A stretch of DNA of 64,000 nt from M3007 sp031373665 (GTDB taxonomy: Bacteria; Bacteroidota; Bacteroidia; Chitinophagales; Saprospiraceae), in the NCBI GenBank assembly GCA_031373665.1, contig JANMMZ010000043.1:1-64000 (forward strand), given 5' to 3'. The position numbers were made by a program, and so were the translations under genes. This document shows, one piece after another, positions 16,807-26,621 of the stretch (position 1 is the stretch's first letter; every line of letters begins with the position of its first letter). The notes beneath the pieces are model-generated. The model did not search any database and had not been told where the DNA came from. It worked only from the letters and a program-made list of their open reading frames with translations.

Positions 16807-18013
16807 TTTCCCAAGACCTGAACCGGGCAGTTTGTTCATATATTTGGTAAAGTATATTTTTTTCTGCTTCCGTAAATGGCATATTTCGACGTTGCATTAC
16901 AATGGCAGCCGTTTCACAAGCCTCTAAGAATTTGTAAGTCCGATACGACGTATCAGTCCCGCCCCAAGCAAAGTCTGGAATAAAATTACGTTGATAACCA
17001 GCACCATATATATTTGCGAAAACACCTACTACTGTACCAGTATTGAACATCGTATTGATTCCACACTTGGAGTGATCGCCCATGATCAGACCGACGAATT
17101 GAGACCCAGATTTTTCAAACCGCTCTGTTTCATAATCCCATAGTTTTACTTCGGCGTAGTTATTTTTCAGGTTGGAGTTATTGGTATCCGCTCCCAGATT
17201 GCACCATTCACCTAAGACCGAATCACCTAGATAGCCTTCGTGGGCTTTGTTGGAATTGGGCATCATAATAGATCGGGTTATTTCACCGCCAGCCCTACAG
17301 CCTTCGTGGATACTGGTGGGACCGTATATTTTAGACCCCATTTTCACCATAGCATTCCTGCCAATGGCAATAGGCCCGCGCAGCATACTACCTTCCATGA
17401 CTTCCGTACCTTCATTGATATAAATAGGGCCTTTGGTGACATTGAGGATGCAGCATTCCATTTTAACACCGGGCTCTAAGAAGACTAAATTGATATCGCC
17501 AATGATAGTGTTGGTATTTGATATTATGGAGGAGTTCCGCCCCTGAGTCAGGATCTGAAAGTCAGATTTCAAGGCCGATCCATTCAATTGAGTCAGTTGC
17601 CAGAGTCGGCTTATTTCTATGAGTGATATATCTTCTGGTACTTCTACACCTTCCAACTCGTGCAATTCCTCATCCTGAATTAGCAATTCAAATTGTGCTT
17701 CGTTCAAGCGGGCTGCCACCAACTCGCCCTTAAGAAGGAGGGCTTCTCCCACTTTCAGGGTCTCAATTCGGTCACAAAGCCAAGTATTTGGTAAAATACC
17801 AGCATTGATGATGACGTTTTCGGCCTCAATATGAATAGGAAATTTTTCCTGTAAATACTCTTGGGTGATGTAAGATACTTTTCCGTTCAGTAAATGTTCC
17901 CATTTTTCGCGCAGCGAAAGTATGCCAATCCTCAACTCGCCCATAGGTCGAGTAGCAGTGAGGGGGAGCAAATGGTTGCGTGATTCGGAATCAAAGAGAA
18001 TGATGTTCAACAT
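16784..18013 (-). CDS. GlmU-like putative sugar nucleotidyltransferase
   Basis: The 409-residue protein matches the Bacteroidota alternative GlmU family. The N-terminal half is a degenerate nucleotidyltransferase domain starting MLNIILFDSESRNHLLPLTATRPMGELRIG. The C-terminal half is a left-handed beta-helix of hexapeptide repeats (NTIIGDINLVFLEPGVKM, GPIYINEGTEVMEGSMLRGP, IAIGRNAMVKMGSKIYGP) ending with GDHSKCGINTMFNTGTVVG. It probably makes or acetylates an amino-sugar nucleotide for cell-wall synthesis; activity is inferred from the family only. The stop codon lies within the short repeats noted downstream. Confidence 0.85.
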   Translation of the reverse strand: MLNIILFDSESRNHLLPLTATRPMGELRIGILSLREKWEHLLNGKVSYITQEYLQEKFPIHIEAENVIINAGILPNTWLCDRIETLKVGEALLLKGELVAARLNEAQFELLIQDEELHELEGVEVPEDISLIEISRLWQLTQLNGSALKSDFQILTQGRNSSIISNTNTIIGDINLVFLEPGVKMECCILNVTKGPIYINEGTEVMEGSMLRGPIAIGRNAMVKMGSKIYGPTSIHEGCRAGGEITRSIMMPNSNKAHEGYLGDSVLGEWCNLGADTNNSNLKNNYAEVKLWDYETERFEKSGSQFVGLIMGDHSKCGINTMFNTGTVVGVFANIYGAGYQRNFIPDFAWGGTDTSYRTYKFLEACETAAIVMQRRNMPFTEAEKNILYQIYEQTARFRSWEKQLTINS

Positions 18014-18143
18014 AGTATGGGTTCTGAAAGATGGAACTTAAAAATGCCCATCTCTAATGCAGAAAGTCCCAATAAGCGCGAAGCGTACAGGGACTTTCAA
18101 AAAATTCCAAGAAAAGAATGCGCTTAGGCAACTAAAAACAGGA

Positions 18144-18431
18144 TTAAGCCTGAGTTTCGTCAGCCTCTTGTGGCGTTTCTTTAGCGAATTTAGAGAATTT
18201 TTTATTGAACTTATCAATACGGCCAGCCGTATCGACGAATTTCATTTTACCAGTGAAAAATGGGTGGCTGTACGATGAAATCTCCATTTTCACAAGTGGA
18301 TATTCTTTACCGTCTTCCCAAAGCACGGTATCTTTTGTATTAGTACAGGTTTTACCTAGGAACATGTCGTCCGAAGCGATATCTTTGAAGATAACGGTAC
18401 GGTAAGCAGCTGGATGAATATCTTTTTTCAT
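18144..18431 (-). CDS. rpmE2: 50S ribosomal protein L31 type B
   Basis: The 95-residue protein begins MKKDIHPAAYRTVIFKD and contains YPLVKMEISSYSHPFFTGK and DTAGRIDKFNKKF, diagnostic for L31. It lacks the CxxC zinc motif of type A, so it is the non-zinc type B form. It has its own promoter upstream and appears monocistronic. Confidence 0.96.
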   Translation of the reverse strand: MKKDIHPAAYRTVIFKDIASDDMFLGKTCTNTKDTVLWEDGKEYPLVKMEISSYSHPFFTGKMKFVDTAGRIDKFNKKFSKFAKETPQEADETQA

Positions 18432-18485
18432 ACTATTTAGACGAAAATTTTGTTGTAATTGATGTTGTCTTCAAAATTCGAGCCG

Positions 18486-18518
18486 CAAAGGTACTATTTT
18501 TATCCTCACCTAAACAAA
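18486..18518 (-). promoter_or_regulatory. Bacteroidota-type promoter of rpmE2
   Basis: On the minus strand a TTTG box (18518-18515) is followed after 21 bases by TACCTTTG (18493-18486), which fits the TTTG/TAnnTTTG consensus. The predicted transcription start is about 50 bases before the L31 start codon. Confidence 0.65.
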
Positions 18519-18568
18519 TTTTTATCAAAATTTATTTGTAAATTTTGATAAAAAGATATGAACCTCTA

Positions 18569-21217
18569 TTAATTTTTCATAATTTTCTGTGTATAAACAC
18601 CCGTCTCTGTACGGATCACTAACACATAAGTGCCAGCAGGCAGTTGTTGGAGATGAATAGAGATCGTATTTGAGGAAACATTGGAAACCTGCTGTACTTG
18701 TTTCCCTACCAGATCAAATATTTGCAGGTCTTTGACTGGATCATTGATAGCGGAAATATCTACACTGAGGAGATCGGTACAAGGGTTGGGATATGCGAAG
18801 TTGGATGCTTGAACGGTAATTTGCTCCCCAGTTGCTACTGTCAACCCAGAAATAAAGCGCAAAATTCCAAAATCTATATCTTTTTCCCTACGGATACCAC
18901 CTGCAACTATAATTTTACCATCCGCCTGCAAGGCCATAGCCTCCAAATTGGCATAATGCCAACCAAAGTCTTTTGTCAAAATGCCAGTGTCATTAAAACT
19001 GCTATCCAAACTGCCCGTAGGCATAAATCTGGCCATGATTGCTTCGCCAGTGGTTGTATTGGAGTTGTAACCAAGTGCGAGTATTTTCTGGTCGGGTTGT
19101 ACCAATACCGATTGGAAAGAGTGATACCCAGCAATAGTGGTGATGATTGCTTTCCCTGCTTCTCCAAAACCTCCGTCTATAGCCCCATTGGTTTGCAAAC
19201 GCATGATGGTGCATTGAGTTTCGTCGTCGGGGGATTTGGTACTGCCCACTATCAAAAATTTACCGTCGGCCTGAAGCGTAAATGCCCGCACGAAGGCAAA
19301 ACCTGTACCAAATACTTTTCTCAATTTTCCATCACCGCTAAACGTAAGATCTAGTTTTCCATCTGGTTTCAATCTAGCCACGCCTGCATCTGTCCAGCCG
19401 ACCATGCCGCCCAATACTATTTTGCCATCTGCTTGAATCACCATGCCTGCACAAATACCAACTTCTGTACTAGTTCCCATATTAATATTGGTCACCCCTC
19501 CCGTGCCGAAAGATGTATCAAATGTACCATTGGCAAGTAACCTTATAGCAGTATAACTTTCATTTTCATGGGTGGCAGCCACCAAGATCTTACCATCGGG
19601 CTGCAACTGTATGTCAGTGGCTTTTTTGTACTCGCCCGGTAACGCTACAATGCCATTGGTTCCAAAACTTGGATCAATAGAGCCATTTGCGTTCAACCTC
19701 ACTACTTTCAGGACAATGTCTAAATAATAATGCCCCATCAAAGCAATAATTTTACCATCGGGCTGTACTGTTACCGCGTATCCACGGCAGTTATTGGGTG
19801 GTAGCAACGAATAAATAGCCTTTCCGCCAGTGCCGAAACTTGGATCCGGAACACCGGATGGAAGGTAACGCACCATCATTGCTTTGATATTACCATTGTT
19901 TTCGCTATAACTATCCCCGATAGCGATGATTTTGCCATCGGATTGGGCTGCTATATCCTTAGCATGGTCGTCGCCCGCTTTAGCATAGGCGTAAGCGCGG
20001 CCAAACTGGCCAAAATCATTGTCTGCATCGCCATTGGTTAGCAAACGTAAGGCGTAAAATGAGGGGCCCGCCCCCACTGGTATGCTTGCTACGATTTTAT
20101 CATTTTGCAATATAAAATCCATGGGCTGTTCGTTGGTAACACCCCATAGTTCGGGAGAGAAACTACTATCAATATTGCCATCTGGATGAAACCTAGCAAA
20201 TGTAGCCTGTTTATTTGTGCCTTTGGTGAAGCCCCCTATTACCATTTTGCCATCCGATTGGATCTGTATTCTATATACTTTGGCCATGACAGTGTTGACC
20301 TGTACCCCATTTTCGCCAAAAGTACTATCCGGTTGTCCATTGGCTTGCAAACCCAAAATAGCCATTTGACTATTGGGATCATCCAGTACATCGGCTACAA
20401 CCCTCAATCTACCGTCGGACAAGATATGAAATGCACGTCCTATAATCTTGTCATCTCCTACTGCTACAGGCCATTTGGAAATACCATTGATCCCAAAACT
20501 TGAATCGGGGCTACCATTTTCATGAAATCTAAAGGTGGTGAGTTTGCCATGGCCTTCATTGCCAGTCAACAGTATTTTGCCATCAGATTGGAAACCAATT
20601 CCGCTTGAATATCCTGAAATAGGGTTTTCTAAGAATCCATCTTGACTAAAAGTAGTGTCTAGCCCACCATCTGGCAAATACCGAACCATACAGAATTGGT
20701 CTAAATGATTGGTGATCCAAAAACCACATACTAGGATCTTACCATCAGGCTGTATGTATAGATCGGACGACAATGCCTCTTTGTAAAGGTCGTAAGGAAT
20801 AGAAGGGGTAGCAAAACTAAGGTCTTCAGATCCATCTTCGTTGAGCCGTACCAACCCCATACCCCTATACAATAGTACTAAAACTTTACCATTGGGTAGC
20901 ACCCTGAGTTTTTGGCCTTTGTACTTGGCCATCACTACTACCCCACTCGCACCAAAACCCTGATCAATACTGCCATCAGACTCGAAACGGGCAAGCATGA
21001 GCGGCTCTCCAATACCCGTGAAGGCAGTACCGCCTACTACGATCTTGCCATCAGCGCCTTTATCAATCATGTATGCGGTACCTTCAGCATTGGTACCGTG
21101 GCTTGCAAATACGACACCTTGAGTACCAAATGTGGAATCTAAGGCTCCCGATTGAGCCAGAACTCTTGAAAATTGAAAAAATAAGGAAAGGAAAAGAAAA
21201 AAAGAATAAGGTTTCAT
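18569..21217 (-). CDS. Delta-60 repeat protein with T9SS type A sorting domain
   Basis: The 882-residue protein starts with a signal peptide (MKPYSFFLFLSLFFQFSRVLAQ). About a dozen or more repeats of 55-60 residues follow, each built from DSTFGxxG and QxDGKIxVxG motifs (for example LDSTFGTQGVV, PDGKILVCGFW, QADGKIIVAG). This is the delta-60 or WD-like beta-propeller repeat. The C-terminus (NFAYPNPCTDLLSV ... GTYVLVIRTETGVYTQKIMKN) is a type A T9SS sorting domain. It is probably secreted or surface-attached; no enzyme motif is seen. A 350-base gap separates it from the divergent outer-membrane protein gene. Confidence 0.92.
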   Translation of the reverse strand: MKPYSFFLFLSLFFQFSRVLAQSGALDSTFGTQGVVFASHGTNAEGTAYMIDKGADGKIVVGGTAFTGIGEPLMLARFESDGSIDQGFGASGVVVMAKYKGQKLRVLPNGKVLVLLYRGMGLVRLNEDGSEDLSFATPSIPYDLYKEALSSDLYIQPDGKILVCGFWITNHLDQFCMVRYLPDGGLDTTFSQDGFLENPISGYSSGIGFQSDGKILLTGNEGHGKLTTFRFHENGSPDSSFGINGISKWPVAVGDDKIIGRAFHILSDGRLRVVADVLDDPNSQMAILGLQANGQPDSTFGENGVQVNTVMAKVYRIQIQSDGKMVIGGFTKGTNKQATFARFHPDGNIDSSFSPELWGVTNEQPMDFILQNDKIVASIPVGAGPSFYALRLLTNGDADNDFGQFGRAYAYAKAGDDHAKDIAAQSDGKIIAIGDSYSENNGNIKAMMVRYLPSGVPDPSFGTGGKAIYSLLPPNNCRGYAVTVQPDGKIIALMGHYYLDIVLKVVRLNANGSIDPSFGTNGIVALPGEYKKATDIQLQPDGKILVAATHENESYTAIRLLANGTFDTSFGTGGVTNINMGTSTEVGICAGMVIQADGKIVLGGMVGWTDAGVARLKPDGKLDLTFSGDGKLRKVFGTGFAFVRAFTLQADGKFLIVGSTKSPDDETQCTIMRLQTNGAIDGGFGEAGKAIITTIAGYHSFQSVLVQPDQKILALGYNSNTTTGEAIMARFMPTGSLDSSFNDTGILTKDFGWHYANLEAMALQADGKIIVAGGIRREKDIDFGILRFISGLTVATGEQITVQASNFAYPNPCTDLLSVDISAINDPVKDLQIFDLVGKQVQQVSNVSSNTISIHLQQLPAGTYVLVIRTETGVYTQKIMKN

Positions 21218-21567
21218 TTAGGTATATTGGTTTAAAAGTTTGAAAGTTAACGAAAACGAAACCAGTCATCGTATAATAACCTAATCTTATTTCGATGGAA
21301 CAACCAAAAATCTCAACAAGTGCGGTGAAATATCGGACAAATGTGTAGTGTTCCTCTCCCAAATATTAAACCACCCGGTTTACATACGGTGGGGCTTTCT
21401 TCTGTTAAAAAGCGTTAAAAACAGTTATCAAATAGTCAAAAAACGCTATATTCGTCGTATTTACTTGCCAATCAGCAACCATACCTGTAACATTGCTGTC
21501 CATTAAATCGTCTTCTTAGCAAATCAATGAAACGGCTTAATCATTCAAACAAAATTTAGAAAAATTT
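21218..21567. other. Divergent intergenic region
   Basis: About 350 bases separate the divergent delta-60 gene and the beta-barrel gene, so promoters in both directions are expected. I see AT-rich sequence and no clear paired promoter boxes, RNA gene or repeat. Short open frames here lack any recognisable protein character. Confidence 0.45.
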
Positions 21568-22191
21568 ATGAACAGCACCAAATCATTTTTAGTAGCACTT
21601 CTTTTTGTAGTTTCTGCAGCCAGTACTTTTGCACAGCGTGAAGAGACCGTCATTGGCGACAATGGGTTTCGTTTTTCAGGTATCTGGGGCGGATACACCC
21701 ACCAGTTATCACAGTTTAATAACACAAACAGTTACATAAGTGGTGGCTTTTTTGGTTTAGAATTTGGCAGATCCTTATTTGTGGGCTGGGGTCGCCATAC
21801 CTTAACCGACAATGTAAAATGGGATCAGATTTCAAATCAAAATTTTGATTTGAAATGGAGTCCATTGGTACTCCAATACGGAATCAAAAACCACAAAGCG
21901 ATCCATCCGACTATTGGATTTGAAGCAGGGCGTGGCAAAGCAAAACTAGAGAATATTGAAGATCGTATTTTCGTATTGCAGCCAAGTGTGGGTCTTGAGA
22001 TCAATGTGTTCCGCTGGTTCCGATTGGGCGTGGATGGAGGTTACCGTTTTGTAACCGATAGTTCTATTGATGGTTTGAGCGACAAGGCATTGAGTGGCCC
22101 TTATGGTCAGGCATCTTTGAAGTTTGGCTTTTCTTGGGGTAAATACAATAAAAAGCGTACCGACAAACCTAAGCACTACGAGAAAGGCTAG
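21568..22191 (+). CDS. Outer-membrane beta-barrel-like protein
   Basis: A signal peptide (MNSTKSFLVALLFVVSAASTFAQ) is followed by about 185 residues with alternating hydrophobic and polar residues and many Gly and aromatic positions (FRFSGIWGGYTHQLSQF, YISGGFFGLEFGRSLFVGWG, LRF-type turns such as FRLGVDGGYRFVTD). This pattern fits a small eight-stranded outer-membrane barrel. The basic C-terminal tail (GKYNKKRTDKPKHYEKG) lacks the terminal aromatic residue typical of many porins. Function is unknown. The MFS transporter gene follows 38 bases downstream and may be co-transcribed. Confidence 0.7.
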   Translation: MNSTKSFLVALLFVVSAASTFAQREETVIGDNGFRFSGIWGGYTHQLSQFNNTNSYISGGFFGLEFGRSLFVGWGRHTLTDNVKWDQISNQNFDLKWSPLVLQYGIKNHKAIHPTIGFEAGRGKAKLENIEDRIFVLQPSVGLEINVFRWFRLGVDGGYRFVTDSSIDGLSDKALSGPYGQASLKFGFSWGKYNKKRTDKPKHYEKG

Positions 22192-22229
22192 CGTTAGCGT
22201 ACCTTTAGCCCCGAAAAGAAACATTGACA

Positions 22230-23489
22230 ATGCAAATAGAAAAACGGGATGCTTATGCGGCATTGAGGATACCAGACTTTAGGCGTTATTTTTCCATGCG
22301 CTTACTATTGACCCTGAGTATTCAAATCATGTCCGTTTCTGTCGGATATTTTATATATGATGTGACGGGAGATCCGTTGAAATTAGGATTGGCAGGTCTG
22401 GCGGAAGCCATTCCTGCCATTTCTGTTAGTCTTTGGGCGGGGCATATCGCCGACAAATATAGTCGGAGGAACATTCTGGTTGCTTGTCTTTCCTTATTCT
22501 TGGTCTGTGCCATTTCCCTTTTTGTGTTGGCCCTCAATAAGGGCAAAGTCAGCCCCGAATTTTTGGTTTTAGCCATTTACGTCGTCATCTTTTTTACTGG
22601 GATCGCACGTGGGTTTTATAGCCCTGCGGGATTTGCTTTTCTACCACAATTGGTTAGTAAAGAACTGTTGCCCAATGCCATCACCTGGAACAGTAGCAGT
22701 TGGGAAGTAGCTAGTATTACTGGCCTTGGTGTGGGTGGTTTGATCTATGGTTTTGGAGGGGTGGAGCTCACTTTTGGAATCATGGCTTGTTTGTCATTGA
22801 GCGCGCTTTTGTGCGCATTGACCATAAAACCTAGGCCAGTACCGCATGTTGAACACATGGAGTCAGCGAGTATTCGTATCAAGGAGGGCTTGCGATTTGT
22901 ATTTAATAATCCATTGATTATCAGTGCCGTAGCACTGGATCTTTTTGCTGTTTTGTTTGGCGGAGCTGTAGCGTTATTGCCTGTTTTTGCCAAAGATATT
23001 TTACACGTAGGCCCCGAAGGCTTGGGTATATTGAGGGCGGCTATGTCGTTGGGTGCGATCATGATGGCATTTCTACTGGCATACAAACCACTCTCCAAAA
23101 ATGCGGGTCGAATCATGCTAGGTTCGGTGGCCGGATTTGGGCTTTGCATCATTGGGTTTGGGCTTAGCACTTCTTTTTGGCTTTCATTCTTCTTCTTGTT
23201 TTTTGCAGGTGTATTCGATGAGGTGAGCGTATTTATCCGGTCTGCTTTGATACAGTTTGAAACCCCCGATCACATGAAAGGACGTGTCTCCTCTGTTAGT
23301 AGTATATTTATTACTTCCTCCAATGAAATAGGTGCTTTTGAAAGCGGACTAGCCGCCAGAGCAATGGGAACAGTACCCTCTGTTGTATTTGGAGGCTGCA
23401 TGACGCTCTTGATTGTGGGTATTACGTGGGTTAAATCTCCTAAATTGAGGGATTTAGATTTTACTAATATTTTCAAGAAACGGGATTAG
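22230..23489 (+). CDS. MFS transporter (EntS-like)
   Basis: This is a 12-helix major facilitator protein of about 419 residues. The A-motif region between helices 2 and 3 is visible as GHIADKYSRRNIL, and the N-terminus (YAALRIPDFRRYFSMRLL) is typical of the MFS_3/EntS-type group. This group includes siderophore and drug exporters, but the substrate here cannot be inferred. Translation is assigned to the ATG at 22230; a TTG six bases upstream is a weaker candidate. The stop is TAG, followed by a strong terminator. Confidence 0.9.
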   Translation: MQIEKRDAYAALRIPDFRRYFSMRLLLTLSIQIMSVSVGYFIYDVTGDPLKLGLAGLAEAIPAISVSLWAGHIADKYSRRNILVACLSLFLVCAISLFVLALNKGKVSPEFLVLAIYVVIFFTGIARGFYSPAGFAFLPQLVSKELLPNAITWNSSSWEVASITGLGVGGLIYGFGGVELTFGIMACLSLSALLCALTIKPRPVPHVEHMESASIRIKEGLRFVFNNPLIISAVALDLFAVLFGGAVALLPVFAKDILHVGPEGLGILRAAMSLGAIMMAFLLAYKPLSKNAGRIMLGSVAGFGLCIIGFGLSTSFWLSFFFLFFAGVFDEVSVFIRSALIQFETPDHMKGRVSSVSSIFITSSNEIGAFESGLAARAMGTVPSVVFGGCMTLLIVGITWVKSPKLRDLDFTNIFKKRD

Positions 23490-23529
23490 TCTGATTTCTA
23501 ATCAACCAATAGGTATTAAAGCAAATAAA

Positions 23530-23577
23530 AAAAGGCACTAAGTGTTTGACTGTCAGTATCTTAGTGCCCTTTTATTT
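23530..23577. terminator. Bidirectional intrinsic terminator
   Basis: GGCACTAAG (23534-23542) pairs with CTTAGTGCC (23560-23568). The stem is preceded by an A-run and followed by TTTTATTT. It lies between the convergent MFS gene and the cohesin/dockerin-like gene. Confidence 0.8.
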
Positions 23578-23626
23578 CATAAAAACTAATTCTGTATTGA
23601 CAGATCTAAGTACTTGAATGGATATT

Positions 23627-26347
23627 TTAAATCCGCACTATTTTTCCAGAAGCCAAGGTTTGTCCGTTGCTGATTTTCCATATATACACGCCGCCTATTG
23701 GGAAGGCAGACCTCGGAATTTCAAGGGTTTGGTCTCCTGATACAAAGTGATTGGTGTTTTCATATACTACCCGGCCGTTCAAGTCTGTGATCGTGATGCT
23801 CAGCCGATTCCATGTTTCTGTGGTGACACTGATACTCACGCCATCACTGCTCGGATTGGGCTGTGGTGGTCGTACTTGTAGTGTAGGCTTTTGCACCTCC
23901 GAGGAGGATACATTGTCGTTGCAAGTAGGAAATAGTTTGCCCAATTGTATAGCGAGAAACTCATAATCTACATCATTGGAGAGACTATCAACTTTGATAC
24001 ATTCAGGTATATGGAAGGCTAATGGATTCGCAGGGTCTTGAAACACAAAGTTTTTGGGCACGAATCGCCAAAAACTATTGTCTGGCAAATCAACCACGAC
24101 TCCTAACAAAAGATCACTCAAATACGTAACATCTTGACTATTAATGATACTATCTCTATTGATATCGGCTGCTATCCATTGGTAAGGTGAGGTAAAGGGT
24201 TGTTCACCCGAAATATGTTGAGCCACGCGCACTGAAAAATCAGCAACGTCTTGTTGGGTCAGCGTAGTTTCATCTTTGTGTGGGCATATATTGAGGGTAG
24301 TACCGACTGGTATCAAACCTGGTACAACTGCATAACCATCAGCATTGGTTAGGTCGAAAGAAGAGATACCATCATTGTTTTTAAATTCGACTGCTACTTC
24401 CTCCATATATTGCATAGCACAGCCATAAATATGAACCTTTGAATTGAGCAAATAATCAAGTTCCAAACAGATATTGATACCCGCCTCGCAATCAATGGCC
24501 TCTGGAGAGATTCCGTTAATGCCATAAAAAACAGAGGGAATAGTCCCTGCCTCTAGTGCTTTAACCTTGAGTGTAAATAACGGTTGATGGTTTGTGCTAA
24601 GGTATGAATCAGCATCGCTCCAACTCAAGTTTAGCGTTCCAGATATAGGCGAATAGTATGATCCTATGCCAAATAAAGGTAAATCGGAGGTAATATCCAA
24701 TATTTCAATGGCATTGGGATCAAAAAGTAGCCCCATTTGGAAACCACAAAAAGCCTCCAAATCCTCCAAATACACGGTAATATCGCGAATCTCCCCGACT
24801 TGGAGATTGCCTGCATCTTCTATCAAGATCTTGGTACAAGTATTATTACTAGAGGGCTTGGCCAGCGCGGAATTATTTACATCACCGATTTTGATACCAG
24901 TAAGTAGGATATTCTTTTGTAAATTGCCAACGTTAAAATCTGCAAAATAATGAATAGTATCTAGGAATACGGTTGTAAAAGGATTCGCCGGATCCGAAAA
25001 TACATGATCTTGGTCAATGAACCGCCATGAGGTATTGTTTGGATAGGTTTGGTTAATACCCAAAATCAACCTCCGGATTTCTACAATATCAAAAGAAGAG
25101 ACCGACCCGCTTCTATTGGCATCGGCAGCAATCAATTTATATGGTGAATTAAGCGTTTGTATTCCCAGTATATGCCTAGAAATTTGAACCAAATCAAAAG
25201 TGCTTACCCCATTCAAGATATTGTTATCGAAACTAGGCAATAGCGATATTGGGAGGCCGTTAGGAAGAATCATACTATTATTACAACCCTCAAATTGAGT
25301 AAATATATCTGGCAAGTAGTACATGTGAGATTCATCAGACACCTCTATTTTTACGCCTTCCATTGGATCTCCCAACTCAGTTTTAGCACAGGTTAAGAAG
25401 GTGGTAACCCCATTGCAGAAGCAGAACCCACCATTATCTTGTACCCACACTTCTCCTATCTCAAAAGTAAGATTGCCAGCCAAATCACGCGCCCATATTT
25501 CAACAGGCATAGGTCCAATATCGCAGCACGGAAACTGAATAGTAGTTAATGGACCACCAGTCTCGTAACTTATAGGCCACCCTGTTCCTACACCAGCATT
25601 TCTAATAGCGTAACTGATGTAGTTCGGGGGTGTAACATTGTCCGTAACAGCCTCCACAAAATCACTAGCCCAAATAGTCTGGGTAGTACCTCCTGCTAAT
25701 ACGTGAAGTTGTAATGGTGGACCTAAAGTCAACACTGGCGGCAAACAATCCTTCAATTCAATATTTTTCCCACAAACAAACGCCGTATCGCCCGTGACTG
25801 TCCACTCCATTCTGTGTTTCCCAAGCGGCAATTGAGGCAACACATAAGTACTAGGTTGGGCGGGGGTGTTCCATTTTAGTTTATAGCGGGTGGTGTCGCC
25901 AGAAACAGTGGTTTCTAAAGCCCACCCATACTTGAGATCGGTGGTGACGATACGGTGATCAAAGGCGCGGGGCGTACCTCCAGTATAATTGGGATTGGTT
26001 GCATTTCCGACGTAAACAGTGTTGGAAGTAGGCAGGCTATCGGTATCCACAACAGTTTCTTGGATGTTGTCTCCATCTAAATCCAAGAAAAGAAGCGCCC
26101 TGACCTGTACTTGTGGGCAAATACCGAGTACGGTAATACCTAAATCGGCCTCAACCTCTGGTAGGTTATGGGACAAAGTGTTGTTTTCCCAAAAATAGGG
26201 GGCATTCCAAAATAGGGTATCATTTTCGGAAAGATCGCAGGTGGTTTGCACCACTGGAGCGGGACAAAATACCGTCGGTTGGCATTGGGCTGAAAGGTTG
26301 ATGACGGTACTAAAGAAGGCGAACAGGAGTAAAAATAAACTTTTCAT
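23627..26347 (-). CDS. T9SS cargo protein with dockerin-like and cohesin-like segments
   Basis: The 906-residue protein begins with a signal peptide (MKSLFLLLFAFFSTVINLSAQ). Two dockerin-like calcium-loop regions are visible: one near residues 380-430 (GVSTFDLVQISRHILGI, then ADANRSGSVSSFDIVEIRR) and one near 730-780 (DVADFSVRVAQHISG, then ADINRDSIINSQDVTYLSD). Between them, around residues 510-610, is a cohesin-like Ig domain (VGEIRDITVYLEDL, FQMGLLFDPNAIEIL, LFTLKVKALEAG). The C-terminus (PQPNPSSDGVSISV ... GGVYIWKISNGQ) is a type A T9SS domain. The N-terminal ~300 residues are Cys-containing and unrecognised. A scaffold or adhesion role is inferred from the domains only. Confidence 0.85.
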   Translation of the reverse strand: MKSLFLLLFAFFSTVINLSAQCQPTVFCPAPVVQTTCDLSENDTLFWNAPYFWENNTLSHNLPEVEADLGITVLGICPQVQVRALLFLDLDGDNIQETVVDTDSLPTSNTVYVGNATNPNYTGGTPRAFDHRIVTTDLKYGWALETTVSGDTTRYKLKWNTPAQPSTYVLPQLPLGKHRMEWTVTGDTAFVCGKNIELKDCLPPVLTLGPPLQLHVLAGGTTQTIWASDFVEAVTDNVTPPNYISYAIRNAGVGTGWPISYETGGPLTTIQFPCCDIGPMPVEIWARDLAGNLTFEIGEVWVQDNGGFCFCNGVTTFLTCAKTELGDPMEGVKIEVSDESHMYYLPDIFTQFEGCNNSMILPNGLPISLLPSFDNNILNGVSTFDLVQISRHILGIQTLNSPYKLIAADANRSGSVSSFDIVEIRRLILGINQTYPNNTSWRFIDQDHVFSDPANPFTTVFLDTIHYFADFNVGNLQKNILLTGIKIGDVNNSALAKPSSNNTCTKILIEDAGNLQVGEIRDITVYLEDLEAFCGFQMGLLFDPNAIEILDITSDLPLFGIGSYYSPISGTLNLSWSDADSYLSTNHQPLFTLKVKALEAGTIPSVFYGINGISPEAIDCEAGINICLELDYLLNSKVHIYGCAMQYMEEVAVEFKNNDGISSFDLTNADGYAVVPGLIPVGTTLNICPHKDETTLTQQDVADFSVRVAQHISGEQPFTSPYQWIAADINRDSIINSQDVTYLSDLLLGVVVDLPDNSFWRFVPKNFVFQDPANPLAFHIPECIKVDSLSNDVDYEFLAIQLGKLFPTCNDNVSSSEVQKPTLQVRPPQPNPSSDGVSISVTTETWNRLSITITDLNGRVVYENTNHFVSGDQTLEIPRSAFPIGGVYIWKISNGQTLASGKIVRI

Positions 26348-26553
26348 GTTAGGATTTTTTGTTCCGCCCTGCTATATCATGGTGTGTATATTAGGCAGCG
26401 ATAGAACATTAAGGTAAAGATATAATAATTACGCCCAATTATCATTCCAGTTTTCGCGTTTTAGTGAAATAGTAGAGGCTAAATGCGATAAATAACAATA
26501 TTGTGGTATGTTTTAATGTTTGGGGGGATTCACAATAGAAGGAAAATTTCCAT

Positions 26554-26594
26554 AAAAAAAGCCCTACATTTTCAAGATCTGAAAATGTAGGGCT
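26554..26594 (-). terminator. Intrinsic terminator after sucD
   Basis: A perfect 15-bp stem (AGCCCTACATTTTCA at 26560-26574 with its complement at 26580-26594) and a 5-base loop are followed on the minus strand by seven T residues. It lies 27 bases beyond the sucD stop. Confidence 0.9.
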
Positions 26595-26621
26595 ATAGAT
26601 ATTACGCTACTTTATTTTAAT

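Noticed and set aside
18062..18098. Inverted repeat GAAAGTCCC/GGGACTTTC as a terminator
   Set aside because: A 9-bp stem exists but there is no T-run after it in the relevant minus-strand direction; left unassigned.
22745..23170. 141-codon minus-strand open frame opposite the MFS gene
   Set aside because: It is antisense to conserved transmembrane segments and shows no protein family features.
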